Positions 24,690-36,262 of a stretch of DNA of 64,000 nucleotides are shown here, in pieces. The stretch is taken from positions 103,933,189-103,997,188 of the forward strand of contig OV884009.1 of assembly GCA_930367205.1 (NCBI GenBank), given 5' to 3'. The position numbers and the translations under genes are program-made. Source of the DNA: Acanthosoma haemorrhoidale. Taxonomy: Eukaryota > Arthropoda > Insecta > Hemiptera > Acanthosomatidae. The notes under the pieces were generated by a model. It worked only from the letters and a program-made list of their open reading frames with translations. It was not told the origin of the DNA and did not search any database. Positions within the stretch are counted from its first letter, which is position 1, and the number at the start of each line of letters is the position of its first letter.

Positions 24690-26928
24690 CACCCTCCTTG
24701 TGGTGGGCGTCTTAATTGTTCAATATGAACGGTCCGCCTTTTAATGGGTGAGGTCAGTGTGTTGTGTTTGCGAATGACCGTCACCTTGAAGGGACCCTCG
24801 TACCGAATTGGTTCCTTGGATGGATAGATCCTAGCCTGCGGTAAACAACCGTTCAGATGGAAATAACCCCCATTATATTCCGCACCTTTATATTACCTTT
24901 CGCGACCCACCTGGCTTTTTCCTGCATAATCCGGTCATGTAGAGTCTTCCACGTTTTCCCCAGATGCCCATGCGCATTAACAACCCCATCCGCCATCCCC
25001 TCGTCTGCCGCTGTCTCTGACCACGTCAGTTGCGCGTTCATGCGCGTAAACCGAAGGTATTTACGTGCCAAGTGACGTCTTTTTTGCCATCTCCGCACGC
25101 ACCTTTTTGTTGTAGAATTACCGCCCCCCCCCCATCCGAGGAGATCCGCTCCGGCATGCCGTAGAATTGGAACCAGAGATTTAACGCGCAGTATCGTGTC
25201 CGACGACTTGTCCTGTACTTCGTGTGCCGCGGCTACCTTACTGAACGTGTCGATGACTGTGACCCACTTGATGCCGCGCCACCTGTAGATCTTCCAAGGG
25301 TGCTTCCGCCGTCAGTGACTCATCCTGGCGGCCTTAGGGGGGGGGTGACGATCATATTTCCTCCGTAGGTATACGTCGCAGGAACCTATGAGGTCCTGTA
25401 TTGACTTGCGCATCCCCCACCAGTAATACCTCCGCTGTAATGCCTGCAGTGTTTCCTGTATACCGCGGTGGTTCGACTTCCCTTGATGGTATGCTAACGT
25501 CACTTCCCGCTGTCGCTCGACGTCACGCAAAGGTTGGACTGCCACCATACACCGAATAAACCAACGATCCAGCCCCAAATGTTCCTTCTGCCATAGTTTT
25601 TTAATTCGGTCCCAGATTGTTGCATTATCAACGAACAAATGGTATCTCTTTCCCGGCTTCGTTGCGTCCTTTAGCGCTCTACAAACATGATCCTCTCGGA
25701 CTCCTGGTGGGGACCAGATTTTAGTAGTACCACTCTTCCCATATTCGTCATACGTCGCCATCAACAATCCTGCCGTCTTCGTTTTCCAGATGATCTGGCG
25801 GCGTTTGTCATTCACCATGCCCTCTATTGTCTACATTTCCTTGGGTCGTTCCCCAACATACTCCTCTGATGTCTGGTTTTCTCTTCCGGCTCTATCTTCC
25901 TGTTCCCCACCCCCCTCGGTTTCTTCCGGCGTCCATTCTTCTATGAACCGACGTAGACCGCCCGATGGTTCTCCCTCTTCCGTTTACCATAATGGCTCAC
26001 GACAGCCAATCTGCCAATATGTTCTCTGTCCCGGGCTTATACACAATGTCAATATTGTACTGCGCTAGGAACTCCTTCCACCTAGTCACCCTCGCGGATG
26101 ACTCCTTTATTTTTCCGACCCATTGCAGTGGTCTGTGGTCCGTAAGCACCCTAAATTTTCTTCCGAAAACGTACGGACGGAAATGCCTTATAGCCCACAT
26201 GATACCGAGCAATTCTCACTCCAGCGCACTGTACCTCGCCTCCGTATCCGTTAGGCATCTGCTGGCGTATGTCACCGGCCTCTCGCCACCAACTCCCTCC
26301 TGAGACAGCACTGCACCCAACGCATATTCAGTAGCGTCTTACCACAGACATGGTCACCAGACAGTAAACTACGCTTCGGAGTTCGGGAACGCCAGAATAG
26401 GTGCATCCAGCAGGCGATCCATGCAGCGACGGATGTTTTGTTCCATGCTTGGTGGGATGTTGACCCGCGCCCCCTTTCGCAACAATTTATTTCTGGGTAC
26501 CAGGCACTCAGATATGTCCGGCACGAACCGGCGATAGTAGTTGAGTGTACCTAGCAATCTCGTAATACCCTTAACATCCCGCGGTATCTCCATCCTCCAA
26601 ATCGCCTCTATCTTCACCGGATCGGGTTGAATCCCCTCCTGTGAAATAGTGTGGCCCAAAACGTCGATCTTATCCCGACCCTGTAACGACTTTTCAGCCG
26701 ATAATTTCAGTCCACATTCTCTTATTCGCCTGAAAACTCTCCCTATGGTCGAATACACTCGATATGGTCTTCTTCAGTTCGGCTTCTTCGGACAAGTCGT
26801 TCATATAAATTTAATACATGTCGGCATTGATCCCTCTCAGGAGCTCGTATATCAACCGCTGAAATGTAATTGGGGCATTCTTCAAACTGAACGGCATCCG
26901 AGTGAACTCGTAGTGCCCCCTCGTCACA
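24690..26928 (-). pseudogene. Ty3/Gypsy pol: partial RT, RNase H, integrase
   Basis: On the - strand: RT from [16 protein letters not shown] near 26900; a YMND box near 26795 where YxDD is expected, so the first catalytic Asp of the pair looks mutated to Asn; LGHTISQEGIQPDPVKIEAI near 26640; LLGTLNYYRRFVPDISECL near 26540. RNase H/tether follows (VLTDHRPLQWVGKI, NIDIVYKPGTENILADWLS, 25997-26212). The integrase zinc region has HQGKSNHRGIQET and YYWWGMRKSIQDL near 25380-25500. The integrase core starts with TVIDTFSKVAAAHEVQDKSS near 25250, and a C-terminal domain has RRTVHIEQLRRP near 24735. Frameshifts and stops interrupt it. It is cut at 26928, where a different repeat begins, so gag, protease and the 5' LTR are missing. 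Confidence 0.85.
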
Positions 26929-27254
26929 AGACTGTTTTATTCTAATTATTAATCCTCTATATACACAATCGGGATGTTTTCATCCCGATAATTGGGGATT
27001 AAGGCCGCATATTGGAGCTTAATTTATATGAAATCAAAACATTGCCAATTATCTTTTAACGTCTACTGTTGTAATAAGAGCTAAATTGTACATAATTGAA
27101 ATATTAGTGTTACATTATTGATATCTTTGTTTAAACACTGGCACTCAACTTTGCTTATATAGAAGCCAAATCTTGAATAAATCAGTTCTTCTGAGTAATT
27201 TAAATTACTATTTGTGGGTCATCCATTTCTGTAACGTTTATTATCTACAGATTT
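26929..27254. repeat. Duplicated unit, copy 1 (left flank of 26-bp array)
   Basis: From gtcacaagactgttttattc through attggggattaagg to the Gat-unrelated stretch ending tctacagattt, this segment closely matches 28130-28452. The same leading sequence also starts a third copy at about 31230. It contains no reading frame and precedes the 26-bp array in both full copies. Confidence 0.8.
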
Positions 27255-27766
27255 GAACATGAGATTTAAACAACACCAGTGGTACAGATTTACCTGTAAC
27301 ACCAGTGCTAAAGATTTGCCTGTAAGACCAGTGGTAGAGATTTCCCTTTAACACCTGTGGTAGAGATTTCTCTGTATAACCAGTAGTTGACATTTCCTTG
27401 TAAGACCTCTGTAGAGATTTCCCTGTTAAGACCAGTGGTAGAGATTTCCATTTAACCTCAGTGGTAGAGATTTCCATTTAACCTCAGTGGTAGAGATTTC
27501 CCGGTAAGACCAGTGGCATAGGTTTCCATGTAAGACCAGTGGTAGAGATTTCCCTGATAAGACCAGTGGTAGAGATTTCCCTGGAAAACCAGTGGCAGGG
27601 GTTTTCCTGTAATACCAGTGGTACAGGTTTCCTTGTTAGACCAGTGACAGAGATTTCCCTGTAAGACCAGTGGTAGAGATTTCCCTTTAACACCTGTGGC
27701 AGAGATTTCCCTGTAAGACCAGTGGTAGAGATTCCCCTGTAAGACCAGTAGAAGAGATTTCATCAT
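27255..27766. repeat. 26-bp minisatellite array 1 (about 19 units)
   Basis: Unit: ccctgtaagaccagtggtag + agattt (26 bp, some 27). On the - strand the unit has no stop in any frame, so three units make a 78-bp, 26-codon period in which GNLYHWSYRE, ISTTGLTGKS and LPLVLQ alternate. That explains the overlapping 69-119 codon frames here. No start context, flanking exons or composition suggest a real protein. Confidence 0.93.
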
Positions 27767-27839
27767 CTCCCTCCTTTGTGAACGAAAATAGAAAAACAAA
27801 TAAAAAAACTCCCGCACTCACTCTCTCCACAGTCCAGGG

Positions 27840-27961
27840 TTTTGGTACCAGTTAAGGATTATGAACTTGAAAACTCAAAAAAAAAAAAAGAAAAAAGGTA
27901 GATGTAATATGCACGCATAAAAGTCGTCACAAGACTGTTTTATTCTCAGTATTAATCCACT
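27840..27961. repeat. Dispersed repeat segment shared with 31150-31270
   Basis: The sequence taaggattatgaacttgaaa, an A-rich tract, and gtcacaagactgttttattc followed by tcagtattaatcc recur with few changes at about 31165-31268. It leads into the 28.1-kb duplicated unit and is interrupted at 27961 by a Jockey tail. Confidence 0.8.
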
Positions 27962-28136
27962 CTTCGCGGTGGATTTGGGGGGTCTCTGGGCTGTCTGTAA
28001 ATATTGTATGAATGAGCGAGTGAATGATGAACTGTAAATATGGTATGAATGAGAGCATTTATCTTAATTACTTATTGCCTTATAAAAGGCAGATTGTAAT
28101 TTTAGCACAATAAAGGATTATATATATAATAAAAAA
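27962..28136 (+). mobile_element. 5'-truncated Jockey tail with 12-bp target duplication
   Basis: Only the last ~175 bp of the Jockey 3' UTR is present (ggatttggggggtctctggg ... tagcacaataaagga plus a short TA tail). It is flanked by perfect copies of tattaatccact at 27950-27961 and 28137-28148. This is a classic target-primed reverse transcription product, inserted into the dispersed repeat. Confidence 0.9.
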
Positions 28137-28452
28137 TATTAATCCACTATATACACAATCGGAATGTATTCATTCCAGTAATTGGGGATTAAGGCTGCAT
28201 ATTGGAGCTGCCCAGATCTAAACTTTTATGAAATCAAAACATTACCAATAATCTTTTAACGTCTACTGTTGTAATAAGAACTAAATTGTACATAATTGAA
28301 ATATTAGTGTTACATTATTGATATCTTTCTTTAAACATTGGCACTCAACTTCGCTTATATAGAAGCCAAATATTGATTAACTCAGTTCTTCTGAGTAATT
28401 TAAATTACTATTTGTGGGTCATCCATTTCTGTAACTTTTATCATCTACAGAT
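28137..28452. repeat. Duplicated unit, copy 2 (left flank of second 26-bp array)
   Basis: Matches 26945-27254 base for base apart from scattered substitutions and a short insertion (gcccagatctaaac) near 28210. Its position immediately before the second array shows the flank and array were duplicated together. Confidence 0.85.
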
Positions 28453-29266
28453 TTAAACAACACCAGCGGTACAGATTTACCTGCAGCACGAGTGCTAAAG
28501 ATTTGCCTGTAAGACCAGTGGTAGAGATTTCCTTGTAAGGCCTATGGTAGATATTTCCTTGTAGGACCAGTGGTAGATATTTCCCTGTAACACCAGTGCT
28601 AAATATTTGCTTGTAAGGCCTATGGTAGATATTTCCTTGTAGGACCAGTGGTAGAAATTTCCCTGTTAGACCAGAAGTAGAGAATGCCCTGTATAACCAG
28701 TAGCTAAGATTTCCTTGTAAGACCAGTGTCATAGGTTTCCCTGCAAGACCAGTGACAGAGGCTTCCCTGTAAGACCAGTGGTACAGATTTCCCTGTAAGA
28801 CCAGTGGCATAGATTTCCCTTTAGGACCAGTGGTAGAGATTTCCCTGTTAGACAAGCGGTAGAGATTTCCCTGTAAGACCTGTGGCAGGGGTTTCCCTGC
28901 GAGACCAGTGGTACAGATTTCCCTGTAAGACCTGTGGCAGGGGTTTCCCTGGGAGACCAGTGGTACAGATTTCCTTGTAAGACCCGTGGTACAGATTTCC
29001 CTGTAAGACCTGTGGCAGGGGATTCCCTGTAAGACCCGTGGCAGGGGATTCCCTGTAAGACCAGTGGTACAGATTTCCTTGTAAGACCTGTGGCAGGAGT
29101 TTCCCTGGAATACCAGTGGTAGAGATTTCCGCGTAAGACCAGTGGTGAATATTCCCCTGTAACACCAGCGGTAGAGATTTCCCTGTAAGACGAGTGGTAA
29201 CATAAGTAATTATTAACGAGTAATAACATAAGTGATTTCCTTGCAAGACCCGTGGTACAGGCTTCA
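28453..29266. repeat. 26-bp minisatellite array 2 (about 30 units)
   Basis: Same unit as array 1, with more divergence (gtgctaaag, ctatggtag, ctgtggcaggg variants). All three - strand frames are open for long stretches, giving overlapping frames of 252, 184 and 166 codons. Three simultaneous long frames over the same repeat indicate stop-free repetition, not a gene. Confidence 0.93.
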
Positions 29267-30784
29267 CATTCAACATCGTCATATTATAGTAGACCTCTTG
29301 TGTGGGCAGTATTTGTTGGTGAAATATTGGGGTATGGTAACATTCCCGCTTGTGGTATCTATGGTAAACTGATGGTTCCGGTTGAGAGGTAAAATACTTC
29401 ATTTATATGAGTGTTCGCCATAACATCCCTAACTGTTTGACGGATCGGGGCTAAATTCGGCGCAGAGAATAATTAGTAATAATTGTAGCTAAAACCAATT
29501 AATACTAGTAAAAATTTAAATACAGCCTTCTAATTTAGCGAAAACAGCTTTAAATTTCATTTAAGGGAATGAAACCACATATTTTTTTTTCTCCACACAA
29601 TAACATACCAACCGTATGTTCAGGTTACCGTCCAAGGTACTGTTAATGCAATATTTCAATATTTAATCGGAAGCCAATCTTAAAACTTCGGATTAATATA
29701 TCATCATGTTAGAATTGTAGCTAAGAAGAAAGTAATAGAAATAATCACAAATTTATCATTTGAAATCGTATTTGTTAAATATTAATTTAACTTTTAAAAT
29801 ATATGTATAAAACAAAACTTAGATGATTTTCGTTAAGAAATTTGCTAATATTGCTTCTCTATTAGCACTATGCTAAAATATGCATTTGCATATACATTCG
29901 GGCTTTACTGATAACTGAATATGTTGAGTTCCTTAAGCAAAAAACGTTTTGAATAGCTTCAATCGGTTAGTATTCATTTTCATTTTACATTTTAGTCACT
30001 CGTCTTGTGGAAAAATGACGTGGAAAACTGAAGCCGAAACAAATCTTGTTTACAAGCTCGACTTCTTACAGCTCTGTTGTCATCCTTTCAATCTGTAAAT
30101 GATTTCATCCAACAACTTATTCATTCTCAATTATAATACGAATGGTTATGAGATAAAAACGTACTCGCTTGCTTCAGGACAAAAGTATAACCACGGCCCC
30201 CCAGTACCCCACTTTTAGGATATATTACCCAGATAGATGAGCACATTTCCTACTGTGTCATATGTACATGTGGTAGGGCTCCCATTATCCACAACTCCCT
30301 CTTCCCGAACATAATTCCTTCCGTAGGTCTCCATTAATTCCATTATTGTTTTCCTGATAAATTGGTTTCAGATAGCTCGTTCCCGTTTTTTTTTTTACAT
30401 CGTTCCTTTGCGACCGGAGGTGGCCATGCTATTTCCACTCACCTACAAAAATTGCTCTACTCCTTCCCCTAACTCTACTACCAACTTGCCATCTGATCCA
30501 ACCTGAAATCCTGACCACATTAATTTCTCCTTCCACAGTAGCTTCGTTAAACTACACAATAAACTATTCAATTACACGACTTCATCGCCTCTCTTCAGAA
30601 AACTGTTTCCCCAAATTGCCACCTTCTTCATTTATTAAGGGCTTCATTGTTTAAGAAACATCTACTACAGCAGTAGTATATATTTAACTACAGCAATCCC
30701 CTCATCCTATTTGGTTTCCTTCAAAGAGAGATTGAGCATTGGTGCAATAAATTTCCTGTTTATATACAGAAAGTGAGAACTGAA
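29267..30784. other. AT-rich gene-less DNA
   Basis: No frame with recognisable motifs and no repeat boundary that I can support. Confidence 0.5.
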
Positions 30785-30990
30785 AGTTTCAGACATCAGT
30801 TAGCCCCTAATCCATACAATAAGTCGCAGCTGAAGTGGTTGAATGCTTTCCTTAGATCCACTAAGCAGCTTATGTCTTTTCATATCTTAATAAATTTGTT
30901 TGCTACTTGTGCCATCAAATATATATGATCCTGTTTAGATTTGTTACCGCGACTGCCATATGGATTAATAACTAGCGACTTAACACAGCA
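30785..30990 (-). pseudogene. Non-LTR reverse transcriptase fragment
   Basis: The - strand reads KSKQDHIYLMAQVANKFIKI then KDISCLVDLRKAFNHFSCDL then LYGLGAN. This matches the RT block around the first catalytic Asp (VDLxKAFDxV) of RTE/L1-type elements. It is about 200 bp long, has a stop on each side and no other RT motifs nearby. Confidence 0.55.
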
Positions 30991-31149
30991 GCAACAGGAC
31001 CCGTCATAAAGATATTAGTATCTACCTATGTTCTCGTCCCCTTTAAGTTCAAAAAATTCGATCAAAACGTATCCAGCCACCCTAATCTCCTAACAACATA
31101 ATTAAGCAACTTCACATGCCCACAGTTCTCTTCGAAGGTGATGATTTTA

Positions 31150-31278
31150 TTTATATGTACCTAAGTTAAAGATTATGAACTCGAAAACTAAAAAAAAAAG
31201 AAAAAAGCTAGTTGAAATAATCTTACATCAAAGTTGTCCCAAGACTGTTTTATTCTCAGTATTAATCCTCTGTATATA
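31150..31278. repeat. Dispersed repeat, third copy, split by mariner
   Basis: Same sequence as 27840-27960. The continuation (gataattggggattaaggct ... ctgtccggatcttaact) lies on the other side of the mariner at about 32590-32645, so the transposon landed inside this repeat. Confidence 0.75.
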
Positions 31279-32569
31279 AAGCGTCTTCCAATAGGGACTT
31301 CCGAACTTAGACAGTTGATAGCGGCCATATTGTTGAAGCTGCATCTGTAAAATTGGCTGTCACTTATTTAGTCTGTGTTGCCAAGTTACCATGGATGAAT
31401 ATAGCGTTCAACAACACGTGAAAATGATAAAATTGTTTTATCAATATGGGTGTTTTTTTTGGGCAACGTTACGCGCACTTCGTCCATTTTACGGTCGCCA
31501 TAACCGTACTACGGAGACGACTATTCGCAGTGTGGTGGATAAATTTGAGCCCACTGGTTCAGTAAACAATCAACCAACACTCGTACGTCGATGAAACGCA
31601 AGATCTGCCGAAAACATCGCCGCTGTCCGTAAGAGTGTGCAGGAGAATCCGAGGCAGTCAATTTCGCGTCGCTCACAAGAACTCGGTCTTTCGCAGACCA
31701 CACCTTGGCGAATTTTGCGTCGTGACTTGGGCCTGTACCCGTACAAAATTCAACTGGCCTAGGAGCTGAAGTTAAATGACCATAGACAATGACGTTTGTT
31801 CGCTGAATGGGCCCTGGAGCAGTTGGGAACTGACCCTAATTTTCATCGAAAAATCATTTTCAGCGATGAGGCCCATTTCTGGATGAATGGGTACGTCAAC
31901 AAACAAAATTGTCAAATTTGGGACTATACCAATCCACATGAGATCCAAGAGCGTCCAATGCATCCCGAAAAAGTCAATGTTTGGTGTGGATTTTGGGCTG
32001 GCGGCGTCATCGGTCCATATTTATTTGAGAACGACGTTGGCCAGGCCATCACCGTCAACGGCGAGCGCTATAGGTCGATGATTACCAACTTCTTTTGGCC
32101 TGAATTGGATGATATGGACACCAACGACATGTGGTTTCAACAGGACGGCGCTACATGCCACACAGCTCATGTCACATTGGACATTCTGAATGAGCGATTT
32201 GAGGGCATGGTCATCTCACGTGGAGATGATATGAACTGGCCACCGAGATCGTGCGATTCGACCCCGTTAGACTTTTTCTTGTGGGGTTTTCTTAAGACGC
32301 AGGTCTATGCGAATAAGCCACAAATCACAGCGGTCAATATAACCCATTCCATCGGTCAAATTTAGCCTAATTTATGCACCAGATTCATGGAAAATTGGAC
32401 ATTTCGGATGCGCGCCACCCAGCGAAGCCGCGGTGGACATTTGCCCGATGTTATATTCCATACATAATAGCATCCATAGGTCTTTATCATATATAAAAAA
32501 AAACGAATAAAAAATTTCAATCATAGTGTGAGATGTTTGTTTTATTTAAATTGAAAGATAGGAAGCGCT
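31279..32569 (+). mobile_element. DD41D mariner (rosa-like), copy 2, near full length
   Basis: The ends read AAGCGTCTTCC on the left and, in reverse complement, AGCGCTTCC on the right, with TA dinucleotides next to both (31277-31278 and 32570-32571). The element has about 1.29 kb and contains a complete but broken transposase gene. The helix-turn-helix N-terminus is at 31391-31594, the catalytic domain at 31796-32365. Copy 1 at 8.0 kb and copy 3 in Gat intron 8 belong to the same family. Confidence 0.88.
31391..32467 (+). pseudogene. DD41D transposase, inactivated
   Basis: The frame from ATG 31391 (MDEYSVQQHVKMIKLFYQYG) stops at 31592 within the DNA-binding domain. Coding resumes in other frames. 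The catalytic domain shows SDEAHFWMNGY (first Asp), [12 protein letters not shown] (second) and CDSTPLDFFLWG (third). I count 41 residues between the second and third Asp, which defines DD41D. A TAG at 32363-32365 precedes the normal end; the same frame continues through RSRGGHLPDVIFHT to the family's usual C-terminus. At least two stops and a frameshift make it non-autonomous today. Confidence 0.85.
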
Positions 32570-32571
32570 TA

Positions 32572-33982
32572 ATGAAAGAAATGTTTACATGGCGATAATT
32601 GGGGATTAAGGCTGTATATTCGTGCTGTCCGGATCTTAACTCCTATCCATCATATTATAAATTTAGATAAAGATTACACTATATAAATTAATAAATATAA
32701 GTTATTAAGTATAATATTTGCATTAAGTTTATGTTACATAAGTGATACACGAACGGAAAACCTATCATGCATACTATTTGAAGAGGTTAAAACAATATTA
32801 TCATTTATGCCCCAGACTTATCATGAAGCTCCACACACTTAGTGCGAGCTTTTTTTTTCTTTACTTTTTTTTTTAGCAAATGACTTTATAACGTCAAATC
32901 TCGACAGTCTTGATTCCAGATATTCAACTTTTACCGTGGCATTGTACTTTTCAAGTATGTACTATAAACTTAAGCTTCCGTACCTTAACATATAAATTTG
33001 GTTGGGGTAGAAGAATAGATCTACAAGTACTTAGGACAATGAAAATAATAATAAAAACGCTTTTTAATAAAAATAAAATGTAATATGTTGAGGTTTCAGT
33101 TGATGAATTCCGAAACGACGCTCTGACTGTGACATAAAATTATTATTGGATTATTAATGATATTTAAAAAAAACATTTTGGTTCGATGGCAACAAACTAA
33201 TTAAAAGGAAAAAGTCCAAGTTTAATAACCAAATAGATGTGGAAGTGAAGGCAGCAATTTCTGCAAAACGATGAGAGAGGATATTTTCAATTAGTCGAAG
33301 GAACGTGTGATTTATACTTTCACACGTCAACCTTTCTTAAGAACTAAATATATATAGGAAACGTTATTGGTCAACTTAAAAATAGGAAAGGACTATGCCC
33401 TGCCGATCCTTAAATGCTACCCCAGTCTTGGTTGACCAACACCTTTATCCATTTGACTCAGTGATCCGGCAGTTACGTCTAATTACATTTCCAATTACTG
33501 GAAATAAGACCTTGTATTAGAAATTCAAGAAAAGGAAACTTGGTTGAATATTAAAAATCACAAAGGCAGCCAAGTGCAAACAAGTTTATCAACATTCATT
33601 TCAGCTAGCCCTATTTGCATGTCTCCACCTTAGCTTAATTATTGTGCTATAAAGTCAAACATTTAGTGCCATAGTGTACGACGTTGCTTACAGAAGGTCT
33701 TTAATCAAGGAAAGAGAAAAAAAGCCAAATTATAAATGAGTCCATGGAGGTTTTAAAAATGTAATTATTAATTTTATAACATAACAATCCCATAACATAT
33801 TATAATTTTAGACTTCCATACTCCTATATCCTGTTTTCTATCCTGAGTACAAGATATTTGTACTTTAAAATCACAGGCATGATTAAAATGACAAAATGAA
33901 TGAATTAATGACATTAGTTAGTTTATCTTAGTGGATAAATCTCTGACAAGCTCCAATGTTACTCGGTTTGTGTGTGTATATA
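32572..33982. other. AT-rich gene-less DNA
   Basis: Apart from the right part of the dispersed repeat (to about 32645), nothing recognisable is present. Confidence 0.5.
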
Positions 33983-34225
33983 TGTAAAGAGAGTATACTT
34001 TTTTTAATTTGAATTTGCCGCGCTGCTTCTACTTCGCGCGTCATTTTCATCATCACCACTAGATGGAGCTATCAGCAATATTCTAAAAATAAAGATGATA
34101 GAGAAAGGTTATATAAGGTAATTAGAATGTGAATAGAGAAGTGATAATTATAAACTGTAATTGTCGTTTCTTTGTTTACAGGTAAGATTGTGTAAAAATA
34201 TGAGTAATTGTTATAATATAAAATA

Positions 34226-36262
34226 GACAGACATATTAGGGATGGAATACTGGTAGAACGACCGCTCCATAGCGCTCAATTCGCATACCAGGCAGGAAAA
34301 TCCTGTGAAATTGCTCTCCACCACCTGGTTTCCAGGATAGAGAGATCCCTAGTTCATAAAGAAATAATGGCAGGCATCTTTGTTGATATAGAAGGTGCCT
34401 TTGATCGCACACCCTATAACACTATGGCATCAGCCTTAGAAAGAAAGGGGATTAGTTCCTTAGCCTCTAGCTGGATAAACACCATGCTAGAGAATAGGAT
34501 TTTACAATCACAATTGGGACAAACCAAACTGTGGATGAAGCCAGTGGGAGGATGTCCACAGGGAGGGGTGTTATCTCCATTACTGTGGTGTTTGGTCGTT
34601 GACTCATTGTTAACAAACCTAAACTCTGCAGGGTTCTACGCACAGGGATATGCTGATGACATTGCTGTGCTCATAGGGGGCAAGTTCTCAGAAACCATTT
34701 CTGAGTTGCTTTCCGCATCGATGGATCTTTTGAGGGATTGGTGTGAAAAGAATGGTTTAGGAATCAATCCCCAGAAGATAAATCTCTGTATCTTCACTAA
34801 CAAAAGAAATGCTATAGTTAGACCACCCTATATAGGGGGGACACAGGTAAGCATTTGTAGTGAGGTAAAGCATCTAGGGGTTACTCTGGATAGAAAATTG
34901 GACTGGTCTAAACACATCAGGAATACTACTATGAAGGCACTTCGATGCCTCTATGCATGTAAAAGGGCTGTGGGTAGGACCTGGGGACTACAACCCAGAA
35001 TGTTATTCTGGCTATATACCGCAGCAGTTAGACCAATGGTGCTCTATGCCTCTATGGTGTGGTGGCACAGAGGTAGTATTAGTAAAAATAGAACTTTGCT
35101 TGGCAAATTACAGAGGCTTTCATGTCTCATGATCACTGGTGCCATGAGTACAACTCCTACAGCTGCAATGGAAGTCTTATTGAACTTGAATCCACTGCAC
35201 ATAGAAGTAGAAGCGCAAGCCTTGAACGTGGCTTACAGACTTGCGAAATCAGGAACAAGATCCAAAGTCATGACTCACATGGGACATGGGAACTTGTTCA
35301 GAAGAATTGATGAGGACGAGGTGCTGACAATGCACTCTGACCTACAAGTTAAGAAACACACAGACGTTATATACTGTGCGGAAAACACAAAGACCAAACC
35401 ACATAAACTGTGTAATGGGATTAATTGCTACACAGACGGCTCACTAACAGAAAACGGATCAGGGGCCGGCATATGGAGGAAAGATAAACCAGAATCTGGG
35501 ATTTCTATTCCTTTAGGTAGACACACCTCGGTCTTTCAGGCCGAAGTGATGGCGATCAATGTCTGTACCCAAACCTTAATTGGGGAGGGTGTAAGAAACA
35601 GACTGATCACAATTTTCACGGATAGCCAGGCAGCCATTGGCGCCCTGAGAAGCTATACGACCAGATCTTATTTGGTTGAGGAGTGTAAAAACAACTTAAA
35701 CACACTCTCGCTAGCCAATAAGGTTAGAATCGACTGGGTGCCAGGACACACAGGCATCACAGGCAATGAGAAGGCAGATGGCCTTGCAAGGGTGGGCTCA
35801 GAACAGACACCTCTTGCACCTGAACCCATATGTGGTATCAGCCTCAGCTACGCTAAAAGGCGTATAAAATTAGCTTTAGAGGACAAGGCAAGACTTTCTT
35901 GGAGAGAAACTAAGAAACAGGAACACTCGAAACTGTTTCTTAATGGACCCTGTAAGAGAAGAAGCTCAGCACTTCTATCAATGGACAGGTGGACACTCAA
36001 AAGTGTGACAGGACTCTATACAGGTCACTGTCGGTTAAATAAACACCTCTTTAATTTGGGGATAGTGGGATCACCAATCTGCAGATTCTGCAAGAAAGAG
36101 GGAGAAACGGCACGTCATATAATATGTGACTGTGATAACTTAGCTAGAAGGCGATACCTTCACTTTGGTAGTGATCGCATTGTAGACCCCAAACTATGTG
36201 AACTGATCGATCCATTCAGTATCCTCAGATTTGCAAAGGCCGTGGGCCTGTCACATATATAG
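34226..36262 (+). CDS. RT-RNase H polyprotein of LOA/I-type element (partial, open)
   Basis: 678 codons without a stop: 47 lie upstream of the first ATG (34367) and are in frame from the truncation point, including ALHHLVSRIERSLVHKEI. RT: FVDIEGAFDRTPYNTM (first catalytic Asp), GGCPQGGVLSPLLWCLVVDS, GYADDIAVLIGG (catalytic pair), then HLGVTLDRKLDWSKHI. RNase H from about residue 350 (counting from ATG): CYTDGSLTENGSGAG, FQAEVMAINVC, IFTDSQAAIGAL and WVPGHTGITGNEKADGLAR, so the D-E-D-H/D set is complete. A C-terminal CRFCKKEGETARHIICDC zinc knuckle follows. Presence of RNase H after RT places it in the I/LOA group rather than Jockey. The enzyme would act by target-primed reverse transcription. 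The N-terminal endonuclease is missing, so the copy cannot move by itself. Confidence 0.93.
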   Translation, partial: DRHIRDGILVERPLHSAQFAYQAGKSCEIALHHLVSRIERSLVHKEIMAGIFVDIEGAFDRTPYNTMASALERKGISSLASSWINTMLENRILQSQLGQTKLWMKPVGGCPQGGVLSPLLWCLVVDSLLTNLNSAGFYAQGYADDIAVLIGGKFSETISELLSASMDLLRDWCEKNGLGINPQKINLCIFTNKRNAIVRPPYIGGTQVSICSEVKHLGVTLDRKLDWSKHIRNTTMKALRCLYACKRAVGRTWGLQPRMLFWLYTAAVRPMVLYASMVWWHRGSISKNRTLLGKLQRLSCLMITGAMSTTPTAAMEVLLNLNPLHIEVEAQALNVAYRLAKSGTRSKVMTHMGHGNLFRRIDEDEVLTMHSDLQVKKHTDVIYCAENTKTKPHKLCNGINCYTDGSLTENGSGAGIWRKDKPESGISIPLGRHTSVFQAEVMAINVCTQTLIGEGVRNRLITIFTDSQAAIGALRSYTTRSYLVEECKNNLNTLSLANKVRIDWVPGHTGITGNEKADGLARVGSEQTPLAPEPICGISLSYAKRRIKLALEDKARLSWRETKKQEHSKLFLNGPCKRRSSALLSMDRWTLKSVTGLYTGHCRLNKHLFNLGIVGSPICRFCKKEGETARHIICDCDNLARRRYLHFGSDRIVDPKLCELIDPFSILRFAKAVGLSHI

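Noticed and set aside
28445..29203. 252-codon - strand frame as a repetitive protein gene
   Set aside because: Three overlapping long frames exist over the same array because the 26-bp unit lacks stops in all frames; there is no exon context or start-site support.
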